In this document: one piece after another, positions 7,915-15,805 of the stretch
How the letters are laid out: the number at the start of each line of letters is the position of its first letter
Position numbering within the stretch: position 1 is the first letter of the stretch
The notes under the pieces: model-generated
Database searches by the model: none
Seen by the model: only the letters and a program-made list of their open reading frames with translations
What the model was told of the DNA's origin: nothing
Program-made: the position numbers and the translations under genes
Origin: Sphingobacterium paludis
Lineage (GTDB): Bacteria; Bacteroidota; Bacteroidia; Sphingobacteriales; Sphingobacteriaceae
Direction: 5' to 3'
Length of the DNA stretch: 64,000 bases
NCBI RefSeq assembly: GCF_004364125.1
Contig: NZ_SNZV01000002.1
Coordinates: 310,001-374,000, forward strand

Positions 7915-10314
7915 TCACTCATCCCGCAAACTGTTTATCGGGTTGGCTCTGGCTGCTTTGAGCGCTTGATAACCGATGGTCAGCACGGCTATACCTGTTG
8001 AAAATAATCCTGCAACTAAAAACGACCACCACGGAATGCTAATCTTATCGTTGAAGTTTTGTAGCCACTCAGAGAATATCCACCAGGCGATCGGACTTGC
8101 GATGATTAATGAAAGAATGGTTAGTAGAAGAAAATGCGCAGATAGCAATTGCACAATGTTGTAAATACTGGAGCCGAGAACTTTGCGTACGCCAATCTCC
8201 TTTTTACGTTGCTCAGCAGTAAATGCCGCTAGTCCGAACAAGCCAATACAAGCAACTACTATCGTCAGGATCGAGGCCGTAGCAACGATATTATTTGTTC
8301 TGCTTTCAGCGGTATAAAAGCTCTTGATATGGTCATCTAAAAACTGATAGTCGAATGCAGCTTGCGGTATTTGTGTCTCAAATATGGACTGGATTTGCGC
8401 CACGTAATCTTCTTTCCTATTGGTGTCGTAACGCAGCAGTAAGTACCTGTAGCCCTCTGAAGGATTGTTCATGCGCGAGTATACGTAACCGCCGATGTTG
8501 CCTTTCAGGCTATTGAAATTGAAGTTACGCACAACACCGCTTATCACGGAATGGCGGCTCATTTCCGTGCTGACGTTTTTTCCAATAGCATCGTTTGGAT
8601 CGGCGTAGCCCAGAAAAGATGAAACCACTTCGTTGATCAGCACATAGCAAGTCGTGTCGTTCGGGTTTAATTGCTGCGGTAAGTCGGTGCCCGCCAATAG
8701 GTGTAAACCTAAGGTCTGCACGACTGGGCCATTGGTGCTTGAATTTGACGTTGGCAAACCTGCTTGGGGGGAGCTGGGGTTGTATACATTTTTTCCACTC
8801 TCGCCATAGCCTGGAAAGGATTGTACGGTAGCCGTGCTCACCGTGCCAGCAAGGTCTTCGACAGCCTTTTTGATGCTCTGATATTTATCCGTAGATGGGA
8901 TGGAGCGTATCGGGACAATCATGATGTTGCTGGGTTGGTAGCCTAAATCCTTGTTGGCAACGTGCTTCATTTGTAAGGAAATAACAATAACCCCGATAAT
9001 TAAAATCGTGGAACAGGTAAATTGAAAAAGCACGAGTCCCTGACGGAAAATCGGCATTCCGCGCTTCGATGAGGTCATCTTTTTCATTAGTGATAGGGAC
9101 GGTATTCGTGCCATCAATGTAGCGGGATAGCTACCCCCTAGCAGCGTTGTGACGAGCCATAAAGCCAAGCTCAAGCCCATATTTTCAGCACTGAAAAGCT
9201 GCGTTGCAGAAATATTGGAACCCACCAGATTATTAAAAACAGGGGCCATCGCCAAGGCTATCATCAAACCTGCGCCAATCGAAAAAAATGTGATTAGGCC
9301 TGTTTCCAGATAGAATCGTATTTTGATTTGATGAGGATGAGCGCCGAGGACTTTATTTATTCCTACTTCTTTTGCATGGCGTTGCGAACGCGCTGTGGCC
9401 AGGTTCATGTAATTTATGCAGGCAATTAATATAACAAGTGCAGCTAGGAGAATAACCATCTTCACACTGGCGATGTCTCCTGCAGCTCTGAGGATATTGT
9501 CTTTTAAGTCGGCAGAATAAAGATGCACTTTAGAAAGCGGCTGTAGAAAGAATTGGGTGTAGTATTGGTCGTCTTTCGGAACATATTTATCGATCAAGGC
9601 GGTGGCTTTCTGTTCTACATCTGCCGGTATCGCCTTGCCGTCCAGCAAGCAAAACGTTTGGTAACTGGCATTCGACCAGTATACATTCGTCCCCATCCAG
9701 GAGTCCATCATGTTTAGGAATATCGTAGCATCGAAGGAGCTATTTGTCGGGAAATCTTGAAAGACACCAGCTATGTTCACGGTATCCCGTTGATTGAGGA
9801 CAATCGTTTGGTTGAGAGCTGGGCTGTCGCCGAAGAGCTTCTTCTTTTCACTTGCCGAGATTACGACACTTTTAGGTCGAGAAAAACTGCTTTGCCGGCT
9901 GCCTTCCAAAAATTCTACATCAAATATATCGAAGAAGGCAGAATCGGTAAGGAAGATTTTTTTTTCGATGTAGGTATCTTCTTTTGCCTGAATGGAGGCG
10001 AAGCCTGTAAAGTCGAGCTTCACTAAACGAGCAAAGGATTTTACCTCGGGGATATCAGTCAGCATGTTTGGTCCCACAGCATTAGGCAGGTTTGTCCACT
10101 TCTCAAAATTGTACTCCGCAGTCGCTTGCAGGTAAACGCGATAAATGCTCGATTCTTTAGCAAATTGCTTGTTGTAGCTCCATTCTTGTCGAGCGAAGGA
10201 TAGCAATAAAATCGCTGCGGCCAAGCTTATGGCTAAGCCCAGTACGTTTAGCAAACTAAAGAAGCGATTTTTAACAATACTTCGCCAGGCTATTTTAATA
10301 TAATTTAGTATCAT
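7915..10314 (-). CDS. ABC transporter permease 7, first gene after the internal promoter
   Basis: A 799-residue doubled FtsX permease. Its first coupling segment is KEVGINKVLGAHP (about 308-320), with Asn where nine paralogues have the strongly conserved Arg. The second, KKEIGVRKVLGSS (about 700), is normal. The second unit starts near 426 (FRQGLVLFQFTCSTILIIGV). It ends NPINSLRDE. Unlike the other permeases it has a 394-bp upstream gap with its own regulatory sites: two palindromes (10490-10526) and a sigma-54-like promoter (10422-10437). It therefore probably leads a second transcription unit of permeases 7-10. The predicted leader is about 97 nt. The loss of Arg at the ATPase interface may weaken or alter coupling; this is inference. 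Confidence 0.93.
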   Translation of the reverse strand: MILNYIKIAWRSIVKNRFFSLLNVLGLAISLAAAILLLSFARQEWSYNKQFAKESSIYRVYLQATAEYNFEKWTNLPNAVGPNMLTDIPEVKSFARLVKLDFTGFASIQAKEDTYIEKKIFLTDSAFFDIFDVEFLEGSRQSSFSRPKSVVISASEKKKLFGDSPALNQTIVLNQRDTVNIAGVFQDFPTNSSFDATIFLNMMDSWMGTNVYWSNASYQTFCLLDGKAIPADVEQKATALIDKYVPKDDQYYTQFFLQPLSKVHLYSADLKDNILRAAGDIASVKMVILLAALVILIACINYMNLATARSQRHAKEVGINKVLGAHPHQIKIRFYLETGLITFFSIGAGLMIALAMAPVFNNLVGSNISATQLFSAENMGLSLALWLVTTLLGGSYPATLMARIPSLSLMKKMTSSKRGMPIFRQGLVLFQFTCSTILIIGVIVISLQMKHVANKDLGYQPSNIMIVPIRSIPSTDKYQSIKKAVEDLAGTVSTATVQSFPGYGESGKNVYNPSSPQAGLPTSNSSTNGPVVQTLGLHLLAGTDLPQQLNPNDTTCYVLINEVVSSFLGYADPNDAIGKNVSTEMSRHSVISGVVRNFNFNSLKGNIGGYVYSRMNNPSEGYRYLLLRYDTNRKEDYVAQIQSIFETQIPQAAFDYQFLDDHIKSFYTAESRTNNIVATASILTIVVACIGLFGLAAFTAEQRKKEIGVRKVLGSSIYNIVQLLSAHFLLLTILSLIIASPIAWWIFSEWLQNFNDKISIPWWSFLVAGLFSTGIAVLTIGYQALKAARANPINSLRDE

Positions 10315-10421
10315 GGTAGTTTTCGTTATTTAGATGTTTGATCTCTCGCATTCGTAATGCTTGGCTACTTATTCTTCATACTTAAAATATCGCTAAGGCC
10401 AAACATCAACATAAAACGATC

Positions 10422-10437
10422 AGCAACTAATCTGCCG
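10422..10437 (-). promoter_or_regulatory. Sigma-54-type promoter for permeases 7-10
   Basis: On the minus strand the sequence reads CGGCAGATTAGTTGCT. Against the sigma-54 consensus TGGCAC-N5-TTGCW it has GG and GC at the required 10-bp spacing, a perfect TTGCT -12 box, and two mismatches in the -24 box. The predicted start is near 10411. The first base of the -24 box is 53 bp from the nearer palindrome, the same as at the other two promoters of the system. Confidence 0.7.
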
Positions 10438-10489
10438 AAACCAAAAACCGCTTAATTGACGAATAGAGGTGCATTTCTTAATTGATAGT

Positions 10490-10526
10490 CGTCCGCTATC
10501 GAACAGTAACTGTCCGTAATCGAACA
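10490..10526 (-). promoter_or_regulatory. Paired activator sites (UAS) for the permease 7 promoter
   Basis: Two palindromes of the form TGTTCG-N4-CGAACA: CGTCCG-CTAT-CGAACA (10490-10505) and TGTCCG-TAAT-CGAACA (10511-10526). Their starts are 21 bp apart, two helical turns, as expected for adjacent dimers of an NtrC-family activator. The likely binder is the regulator at 29773-31137; this is inferred from proximity and shared motif. Confidence 0.7.
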
Positions 10527-10708
10527 GTTCATGCCTTGTTCATTGCGGATTTTTTTGCGCTATACAGCAATGTTCTTTACGCTTTCTAGTATTTAGATGG
10601 TAGTACTTAGATTATAGATCTTAGATTTTACTAATTATTTTCAAATCCTGTATTTATTACTTCTAGCTTTTAAATTTTGACTTTTTACTTTTCACTTCTA
10701 ACTTTTCA

Positions 10709-13072
10709 TCACTCATCCCGTAAACTATCTACAGGATTGGCTATGGCTGCTTTAATCGACTGATAACTCACGGTGATTACCGTAATCAGCAAAGCAGTAG
10801 CGCCGGCCACGAGGAATATTTCCGGGCCGATGCCGATGCGATACGTAAATTTTGTTAAGTAACTATCCATCATCCAAAAGGCGATGGGGAAAGCGATGAT
10901 GCAAGCCAGCAGAATCAACAGTAAAAATTCAGCCGATAATAGCCTAGTTAGTGAAAATACGGAAGCTCCCAAAACTTTGCGGATGCCAATTTCTTTGATT
11001 CGACTTTCAGCCATGTAGGCCGATAGTCCGAATAGTCCAAGGCAGGAGATAAAAATGGTTAGCCCGGCAAACAAGCTGGCTAATTTTCCGGTTTTTTGCG
11101 ACTCATCAAACTTTCGCGCATATTCCTCATCGATAAAGGTGTATTCGAAAGGATAATCTGGATTAAATGCTTTGAATATCTTCTCGGTTTTTGCCAAAGC
11201 TTCTCGGGTATTTAAATTTTTTGCGAATTTGATATGCGTAGTTTTCATCCAAGCATGCGCCCCTTCGATCACCAAAGGATTGACTGCTTCAAATGGAGAT
11301 TCCTGTACAAAGTCTTTAATCACACCGATCACATGCCAATCCCGGCCGAGATCTTTAATAACTTTTCCTATTGGCTCGTCGAATCCCATTGCTTTCGCGG
11401 CCGATTCATTTAGTATTGCCGCCGATGAATCGGTGGGGTAGGTCGCCAAGTCAAAATCTCGTCCGGCTACCAATGTAAAGCCGGTGGTTTCCACAAGCTT
11501 ATCGTCTGCTGTCGAGCGGTTGAAGACGGCGCTGTTGCCTTCTTCTTTTCCATCCCAATAAAAGCTGCCACTGTTGCTCCATCGCTGCGTTAGCGGCGAC
11601 ATGGTGCGTGTGATGCTGCTTGCAATACCCTGTTCTAAAAGTGCTTGCTTAATAAGCGTGAATTTGCTCGAAATCTGCCCTTGATCGTGCACATAGATCA
11701 ATCGATCTTTGTCATAACCGCTTTCCCGATCTTGTCCATATTGAATTTGCTTTTTCATGACAAGCGTACTGATGATTAATACAACGGCGATGCTAAATTG
11801 GCTCACGACAAGCACCTTTCTGGCGCTGATCTTGGAAGTCCGTTGAAATAGCTTGCTTTTTAATACGTTAATTGGCTTAAAAGAAGACAGGAAGAAGGCC
11901 GGATAGCTGCCCGCAAGTATTCCTGTGGATAAAATAAATCCGATAAAGAATAACCAAAAGCGTACATCCAAAAATGCGATAGATAGTTTCCGATCCACGA
12001 GATTGCTATAATCCGTAACGCTGAGCTGTACGAAAATAAGTGCCAATACGCCGGCTATTGTCGCAATCAGGACCGATTCCGCCAGGAATTGCATGATGAG
12101 TGTTGATTTTCTTGCACCTACCACCTTTCTTACACCAACCTCGCGTGCCCGCTTGTCGCTCTGGGCAGTACTGAGGTTCATGAAATTGATACAGGCAATT
12201 AGCAAGATAAGGCCAGCGACAATGCTAAAAACGTTTACCGTATCTATTCTTCCACCTACCACTTTACCGTTCTCATATTTGCTGTACAGCCAATATTCCT
12301 TTAGTGGTTTCAACACATTTTCAGCGGTGTTAAACTCACTCTCTTTCTTCGAGAAGTCTTTGATTTTATGTCCGAGGGAAGCGATGTCCGTATGTGGATC
12401 AACTTCGATAAACGTAAAGACGGAGTTATTTCCCCAGCTTTCGTCCGACAATCCAATCTTTTCCATGTAGCGCCAAGGAAGAAAGAATTTGGTGTTTTTT
12501 AAAGAGCTGTTGCTTGGCATATCTTCTAGCACAGCGCCTACTGTAAAAACATCGGCACTGTCTACCTTGACCGATTTGCCTACGATATCCGTTGTTCCGA
12601 AAAGATTTTCGGCGAGCGTTGCGGTAAGCACAATTTCTGTGGGATTGCGCAAAGCCTGTTGTGCATTTCCTGATATCGCTTTCAAATCAAACATATCAAG
12701 AAAGCAGGTGTCAACGAAAAGCCCCGATCCGGGTGTAATTTTCTTCTCACCGACGGTAAATAGAAAGCCTTCGGCACTGTTCATTCTCGTCACATTTTTT
12801 ATTTCTGGGAATTTGGATTTCAGTGCTGTCGCCAATGGTTTTGGTGTAGCAAACCAGACGGCAGTTTCGTCATTCCATTTATCTTTATTGCCCAGCAGGT
12901 ATAATTGATCCGTCTTTTTATACATGCGGTCATAGGTAAGCTCACTATGAACCCAAAGGAGGATCAATATCGCTGCCGCCATACCTATCGCCAAGCCTAA
13001 TATGTTGATGGCCGTAAAGCCCTTGTTTTTCAGAAGGCTTCTCCATGCTATTTTAAAAAAGTTCTGTATCAT
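10709..13072 (-). CDS. ABC transporter permease 6, close paralogue of permease 5
   Basis: A 787-residue permease, shorter than most because its periplasmic domains are trimmed. Coupling segments are AREVGVRKVVGAR (about 303-315) and IKEIGIRKVLGAS (about 685-697). It begins MIQNFFKIAWRSLLKNKGFT and ends ANPVDSLRDE, both shared with permease 5. The two proteins align almost throughout, for example in SGYDKDRLIYV against SGYQKDNLVYI and in TRTMSPLTQRWS against TRTMSPLTERWS, so they are a recent tandem duplicate. The upstream 191 bp are also copied. It is the last gene before the internal promoter gap and so may end the first permease transcript. Confidence 0.93.
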   Translation of the reverse strand: MIQNFFKIAWRSLLKNKGFTAINILGLAIGMAAAILILLWVHSELTYDRMYKKTDQLYLLGNKDKWNDETAVWFATPKPLATALKSKFPEIKNVTRMNSAEGFLFTVGEKKITPGSGLFVDTCFLDMFDLKAISGNAQQALRNPTEIVLTATLAENLFGTTDIVGKSVKVDSADVFTVGAVLEDMPSNSSLKNTKFFLPWRYMEKIGLSDESWGNNSVFTFIEVDPHTDIASLGHKIKDFSKKESEFNTAENVLKPLKEYWLYSKYENGKVVGGRIDTVNVFSIVAGLILLIACINFMNLSTAQSDKRAREVGVRKVVGARKSTLIMQFLAESVLIATIAGVLALIFVQLSVTDYSNLVDRKLSIAFLDVRFWLFFIGFILSTGILAGSYPAFFLSSFKPINVLKSKLFQRTSKISARKVLVVSQFSIAVVLIISTLVMKKQIQYGQDRESGYDKDRLIYVHDQGQISSKFTLIKQALLEQGIASSITRTMSPLTQRWSNSGSFYWDGKEEGNSAVFNRSTADDKLVETTGFTLVAGRDFDLATYPTDSSAAILNESAAKAMGFDEPIGKVIKDLGRDWHVIGVIKDFVQESPFEAVNPLVIEGAHAWMKTTHIKFAKNLNTREALAKTEKIFKAFNPDYPFEYTFIDEEYARKFDESQKTGKLASLFAGLTIFISCLGLFGLSAYMAESRIKEIGIRKVLGASVFSLTRLLSAEFLLLILLACIIAFPIAFWMMDSYLTKFTYRIGIGPEIFLVAGATALLITVITVSYQSIKAAIANPVDSLRDE

Positions 13073-13213
13073 TTTCTGGTAGATTATAGATGATAGTACT
13101 TAGATGATAGTATTTAGATATTAGATGATGGTACTTAGATTATAGATGTTAGATTGTAGTACTTAGATATTAGATTTCATTAATTATTTTCAATTCCTGT
13201 CATTATTACTTTT
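13023..13213 (-). repeat. 191-bp duplicated segment, copy 1 (start of permease 6 plus upstream gap)
   Basis: This segment is nearly identical to 15571-15761. It covers the first codons of permease 6 and most of the gap to permease 5, including several GTACTTAGAT-type units. Only scattered substitutions separate the two copies, so the duplication (or a later gene conversion) is young. Confidence 0.85.
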
Positions 13214-13250
13214 CAATTTTAACTTTTGACTTCTCACTTTTGACTTTTTA

Positions 13251-15620
13251 TCACTCATCCCGCAGGCTATCGACCGGATTGGCTATGGCTGCTTTAATTG
13301 ACTGATAGCTTACTGTAGCGGCAGAAATTAGCAAAGCGCCAACACCGGCCAGTAGGAAAATATCCCAACCAATGTCTGTCCGGTAGGCGTAAGTCTTCAG
13401 GAAATTGTACATCGCCCAAAAGGCAATCGGAAAAGCGATCAAACAAGCCAACGCTACCAAGGATAGAAATTCATTGGATAGCAGTTTGGTTATCGAAAAG
13501 ATGGAAGCTCCCAAAACTTTGCGAATGCCTATTTCCTTTGTTCGGTTTTCAGCCATGAAAGCTGCGAGACCGAAAAGACCCAAGCAGGAGATAAAAATGG
13601 TGAGTCCAGAAAACAACGTGGCTAGCTGTCCAATTTTTTGGGATTCCGCAAACTTGGTTGCATATTCATCGTCTATGAACTTGTATTCAAAAGGGTAGTC
13701 AGGATTAAACGCTTTAAAGATTTTTGCCGTTTTTTCTAATGCTTCTTTGGTGTTGAGGGCTGGATTAAATTTGATATGGAGCGTCTGCATGCCAAAGCCA
13801 TTTGCACCTTCAAAAACTAAGGGCATCACGGGATCAAAAGGGGACTCTTGAATGAAATCTTTGATCACACCAATAATGTGGAATTTAGTACTTCCCCCAT
13901 CGATTATATAACTTCCTATCGGATTTTTCAACCCCATTACTTTAATCGCAGATTCATTTAATATGGCTGCGTTTGAGTCTGTCGGAAATTTGCTAAGATC
14001 AAAATCACGACCCTCAACCAGCGTGAATCCTGCAGTTGCTACCAGTTTATCATCGGCGGTTTGTCTGTTAAACTGTATGCTGCTTTTCGGATCTTTACCC
14101 TCCCATTCAAAGCCATTCCATCCGCTCCAACGTTCGGTGAGGGGAGACATAGTACGGGTGACAGATGCCGCGATGTTTTGATCAATTAATGCTTGTTTGA
14201 TCAAGTGTATATTTTTTTGAATGTCACCGTTTTCCGGAATATAGACCAGGTTATCCTTCTGGTATCCGCTTTCGCGGTCTTGCCCATATTGAATCTGTTT
14301 CCGGATAACCAGCGTACTGACGATTAGGATGATAGCGATAACAAATTGACAAACGACCAGCACCTTTCGCGCACTAAGCTTGCTCTGCGTTGAAAAGAAT
14401 TTTCCTTTCAAAACTTTTATCGGGCGGAATGAGGAAAGGAAAAATGCCGGGTAACTTCCAGCTAATAAGCCCGTCAGTAGGATGAAGGTTCCGAACATAG
14501 ACCAAAATTCCCAAGAGACAAGATTGATGTGAAGTGCTCTGCCAACGAGGTCGCTGAAGGAAGGCAGCGCAAGAAGAAGCAACAGAAGCGCAAAGGTCCC
14601 GGAGATGAATGTCAATAAAAAAGACTCCGTTAAAAATTGCGCGACGAGCGTTCGTTTTTGTGCACCAACAACCTTGCGGACGCCGACCTCTTTCGCGCGT
14701 CTCTCGGACTGTGCGGTGCTTAAGTTCATAAAATTGATGCAAGCGATCAACAAAATAAAACAGGCAATCACGATAAAGATACGTACCATCTCTATTCGGC
14801 CGCCTACTGCTTTACCATTTTCGAATTTGCTGTATAAATATTTCTCGGATAGCGGTTGGAGAAAGCTTTCGGAACGTAACTCTGGAGCATGACGTTGTAG
14901 AATTTTTTGAATCTTTTGCTGTACAGCAGCAAGATTGGCGTGTTCCGCCAACTCAACAAAAGCAAGTACCGAGCTATTGCCCCAATTTTTGTCGGCATAT
15001 CCAAGCTTCTCCATACCTGTCCAAGGTAAAAGATACTCATAATTTGCAAATCGGCTATTGCTAGGCAAAAGTTTGAGCACGCCACTTACAGTGAGACTCT
15101 GGTTACGATCCATGGAAAGATTCTTACCCACGACATCGGTTGTGCCATAGAGTTTCTTTGCAAGCTCTTCCGATAAAACAATAGTGGACGGATCTTTCAG
15201 TACCTCGTTTGGATTGCCGGATAGCAGGGGTAATCCAAACATCTCCAGAAATGAAGAATCGACAAACGCACCTTCGCCAGTAGTCAGTTTCTGTTCGTCG
15301 GTAGTAAACAAAATACCGTTGTTACCGGATACGCGCGTCGTATTTTCGACCTCTGGAAATTCATTTTTTATGACCGGAGCTAAAGGCTTCGGCGTGGAGA
15401 AAAATACTGAAATTTCATTATCCAAAGGTTCGCGGGTACCCACCGCGTACAATCTATCCGTCTTGAAATAGAACCGGTCGAAACTTACCTCGCTGCTAAC
15501 CCAAAGAAAAATAAGCATAGCTGCCGCCATACCAATCGCCAAACCCGATATATTTAGGGCTGTAAACCCTTTGTTTTTCAGAAGGCTTCTCCATGCTATT
15601 TTAAAAAAGTTCTGTATCAT
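13251..15620 (-). CDS. ABC transporter permease 5, close paralogue of permease 6
   Basis: A 789-residue doubled FtsX permease. TM1 is near 20-42 (ISGLAIGMAAAMLIFLWV). Coupling segments are AKEVGVRKVVGAQ (about 303-315) and TKEIGIRKVLGAS (about 688-700). The second unit starts near 413 with ARKVLVVCQFVIAIILIVST. It shares length, both termini and most internal motifs with permease 6; differences are concentrated in the first periplasmic domain (about 45-270), which would fit divergence in ligand recognition. It follows permease 4 after 185 bp of repeat-rich gap. Both halves are intact, so it is not a decaying copy. Confidence 0.93.
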   Translation of the reverse strand: MIQNFFKIAWRSLLKNKGFTALNISGLAIGMAAAMLIFLWVSSEVSFDRFYFKTDRLYAVGTREPLDNEISVFFSTPKPLAPVIKNEFPEVENTTRVSGNNGILFTTDEQKLTTGEGAFVDSSFLEMFGLPLLSGNPNEVLKDPSTIVLSEELAKKLYGTTDVVGKNLSMDRNQSLTVSGVLKLLPSNSRFANYEYLLPWTGMEKLGYADKNWGNSSVLAFVELAEHANLAAVQQKIQKILQRHAPELRSESFLQPLSEKYLYSKFENGKAVGGRIEMVRIFIVIACFILLIACINFMNLSTAQSERRAKEVGVRKVVGAQKRTLVAQFLTESFLLTFISGTFALLLLLLALPSFSDLVGRALHINLVSWEFWSMFGTFILLTGLLAGSYPAFFLSSFRPIKVLKGKFFSTQSKLSARKVLVVCQFVIAIILIVSTLVIRKQIQYGQDRESGYQKDNLVYIPENGDIQKNIHLIKQALIDQNIAASVTRTMSPLTERWSGWNGFEWEGKDPKSSIQFNRQTADDKLVATAGFTLVEGRDFDLSKFPTDSNAAILNESAIKVMGLKNPIGSYIIDGGSTKFHIIGVIKDFIQESPFDPVMPLVFEGANGFGMQTLHIKFNPALNTKEALEKTAKIFKAFNPDYPFEYKFIDDEYATKFAESQKIGQLATLFSGLTIFISCLGLFGLAAFMAENRTKEIGIRKVLGASIFSITKLLSNEFLSLVALACLIAFPIAFWAMYNFLKTYAYRTDIGWDIFLLAGVGALLISAATVSYQSIKAAIANPVDSLRDE

Positions 15621-15761
15621 TTTCTAGTAGATTATAGATGATAGTACTTAGATGATAGTATTTAGATATTAGATGATAGTACTTAGATTATAGACTATAG
15701 TACTTAGACATTAGATCTTAGATTTCACTAATTATTTTCAATTCCTGTCATTATTACTTTT
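15571..15761 (-). repeat. 191-bp duplicated segment, copy 2 (start of permease 5 plus upstream gap)
   Basis: Partner of 13023-13213. The coding part over the first residues of the two permeases is essentially identical. The gap part carries the same order of GTACTTAGAT-like units followed by TTTCA-TAATTATTTTC and CCTGTCATTATTAC. Confidence 0.85.
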
Positions 15762-15805
15762 AACTTTTTACTTCTCACTTTTGAATTTTGAATTTTTACT
15801 TTGCA

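Larger units (their letters stand above)
10315..10708 (-). promoter_or_regulatory. Regulatory gap inside the permease array
   Basis: This 394-bp non-coding stretch separates permeases 6 and 7. Reading with the genes, it contains first an AT-rich tract with the TTTTACTTTT and GTACTTAGAT repeat units (10589-10706), then two activator-type palindromes (10490-10526), then a sigma-54-like promoter (10422-10437), then a leader of about 97 nt. No ORF with coding character is visible in it. It is the only gap in the array with these regulatory sites. Confidence 0.75.

Noticed and set aside
14374..14742. Minus-strand ORF of 122 residues in another frame within permease 5
   Set aside because: It is a shadow of the permease frame and shows no family features.
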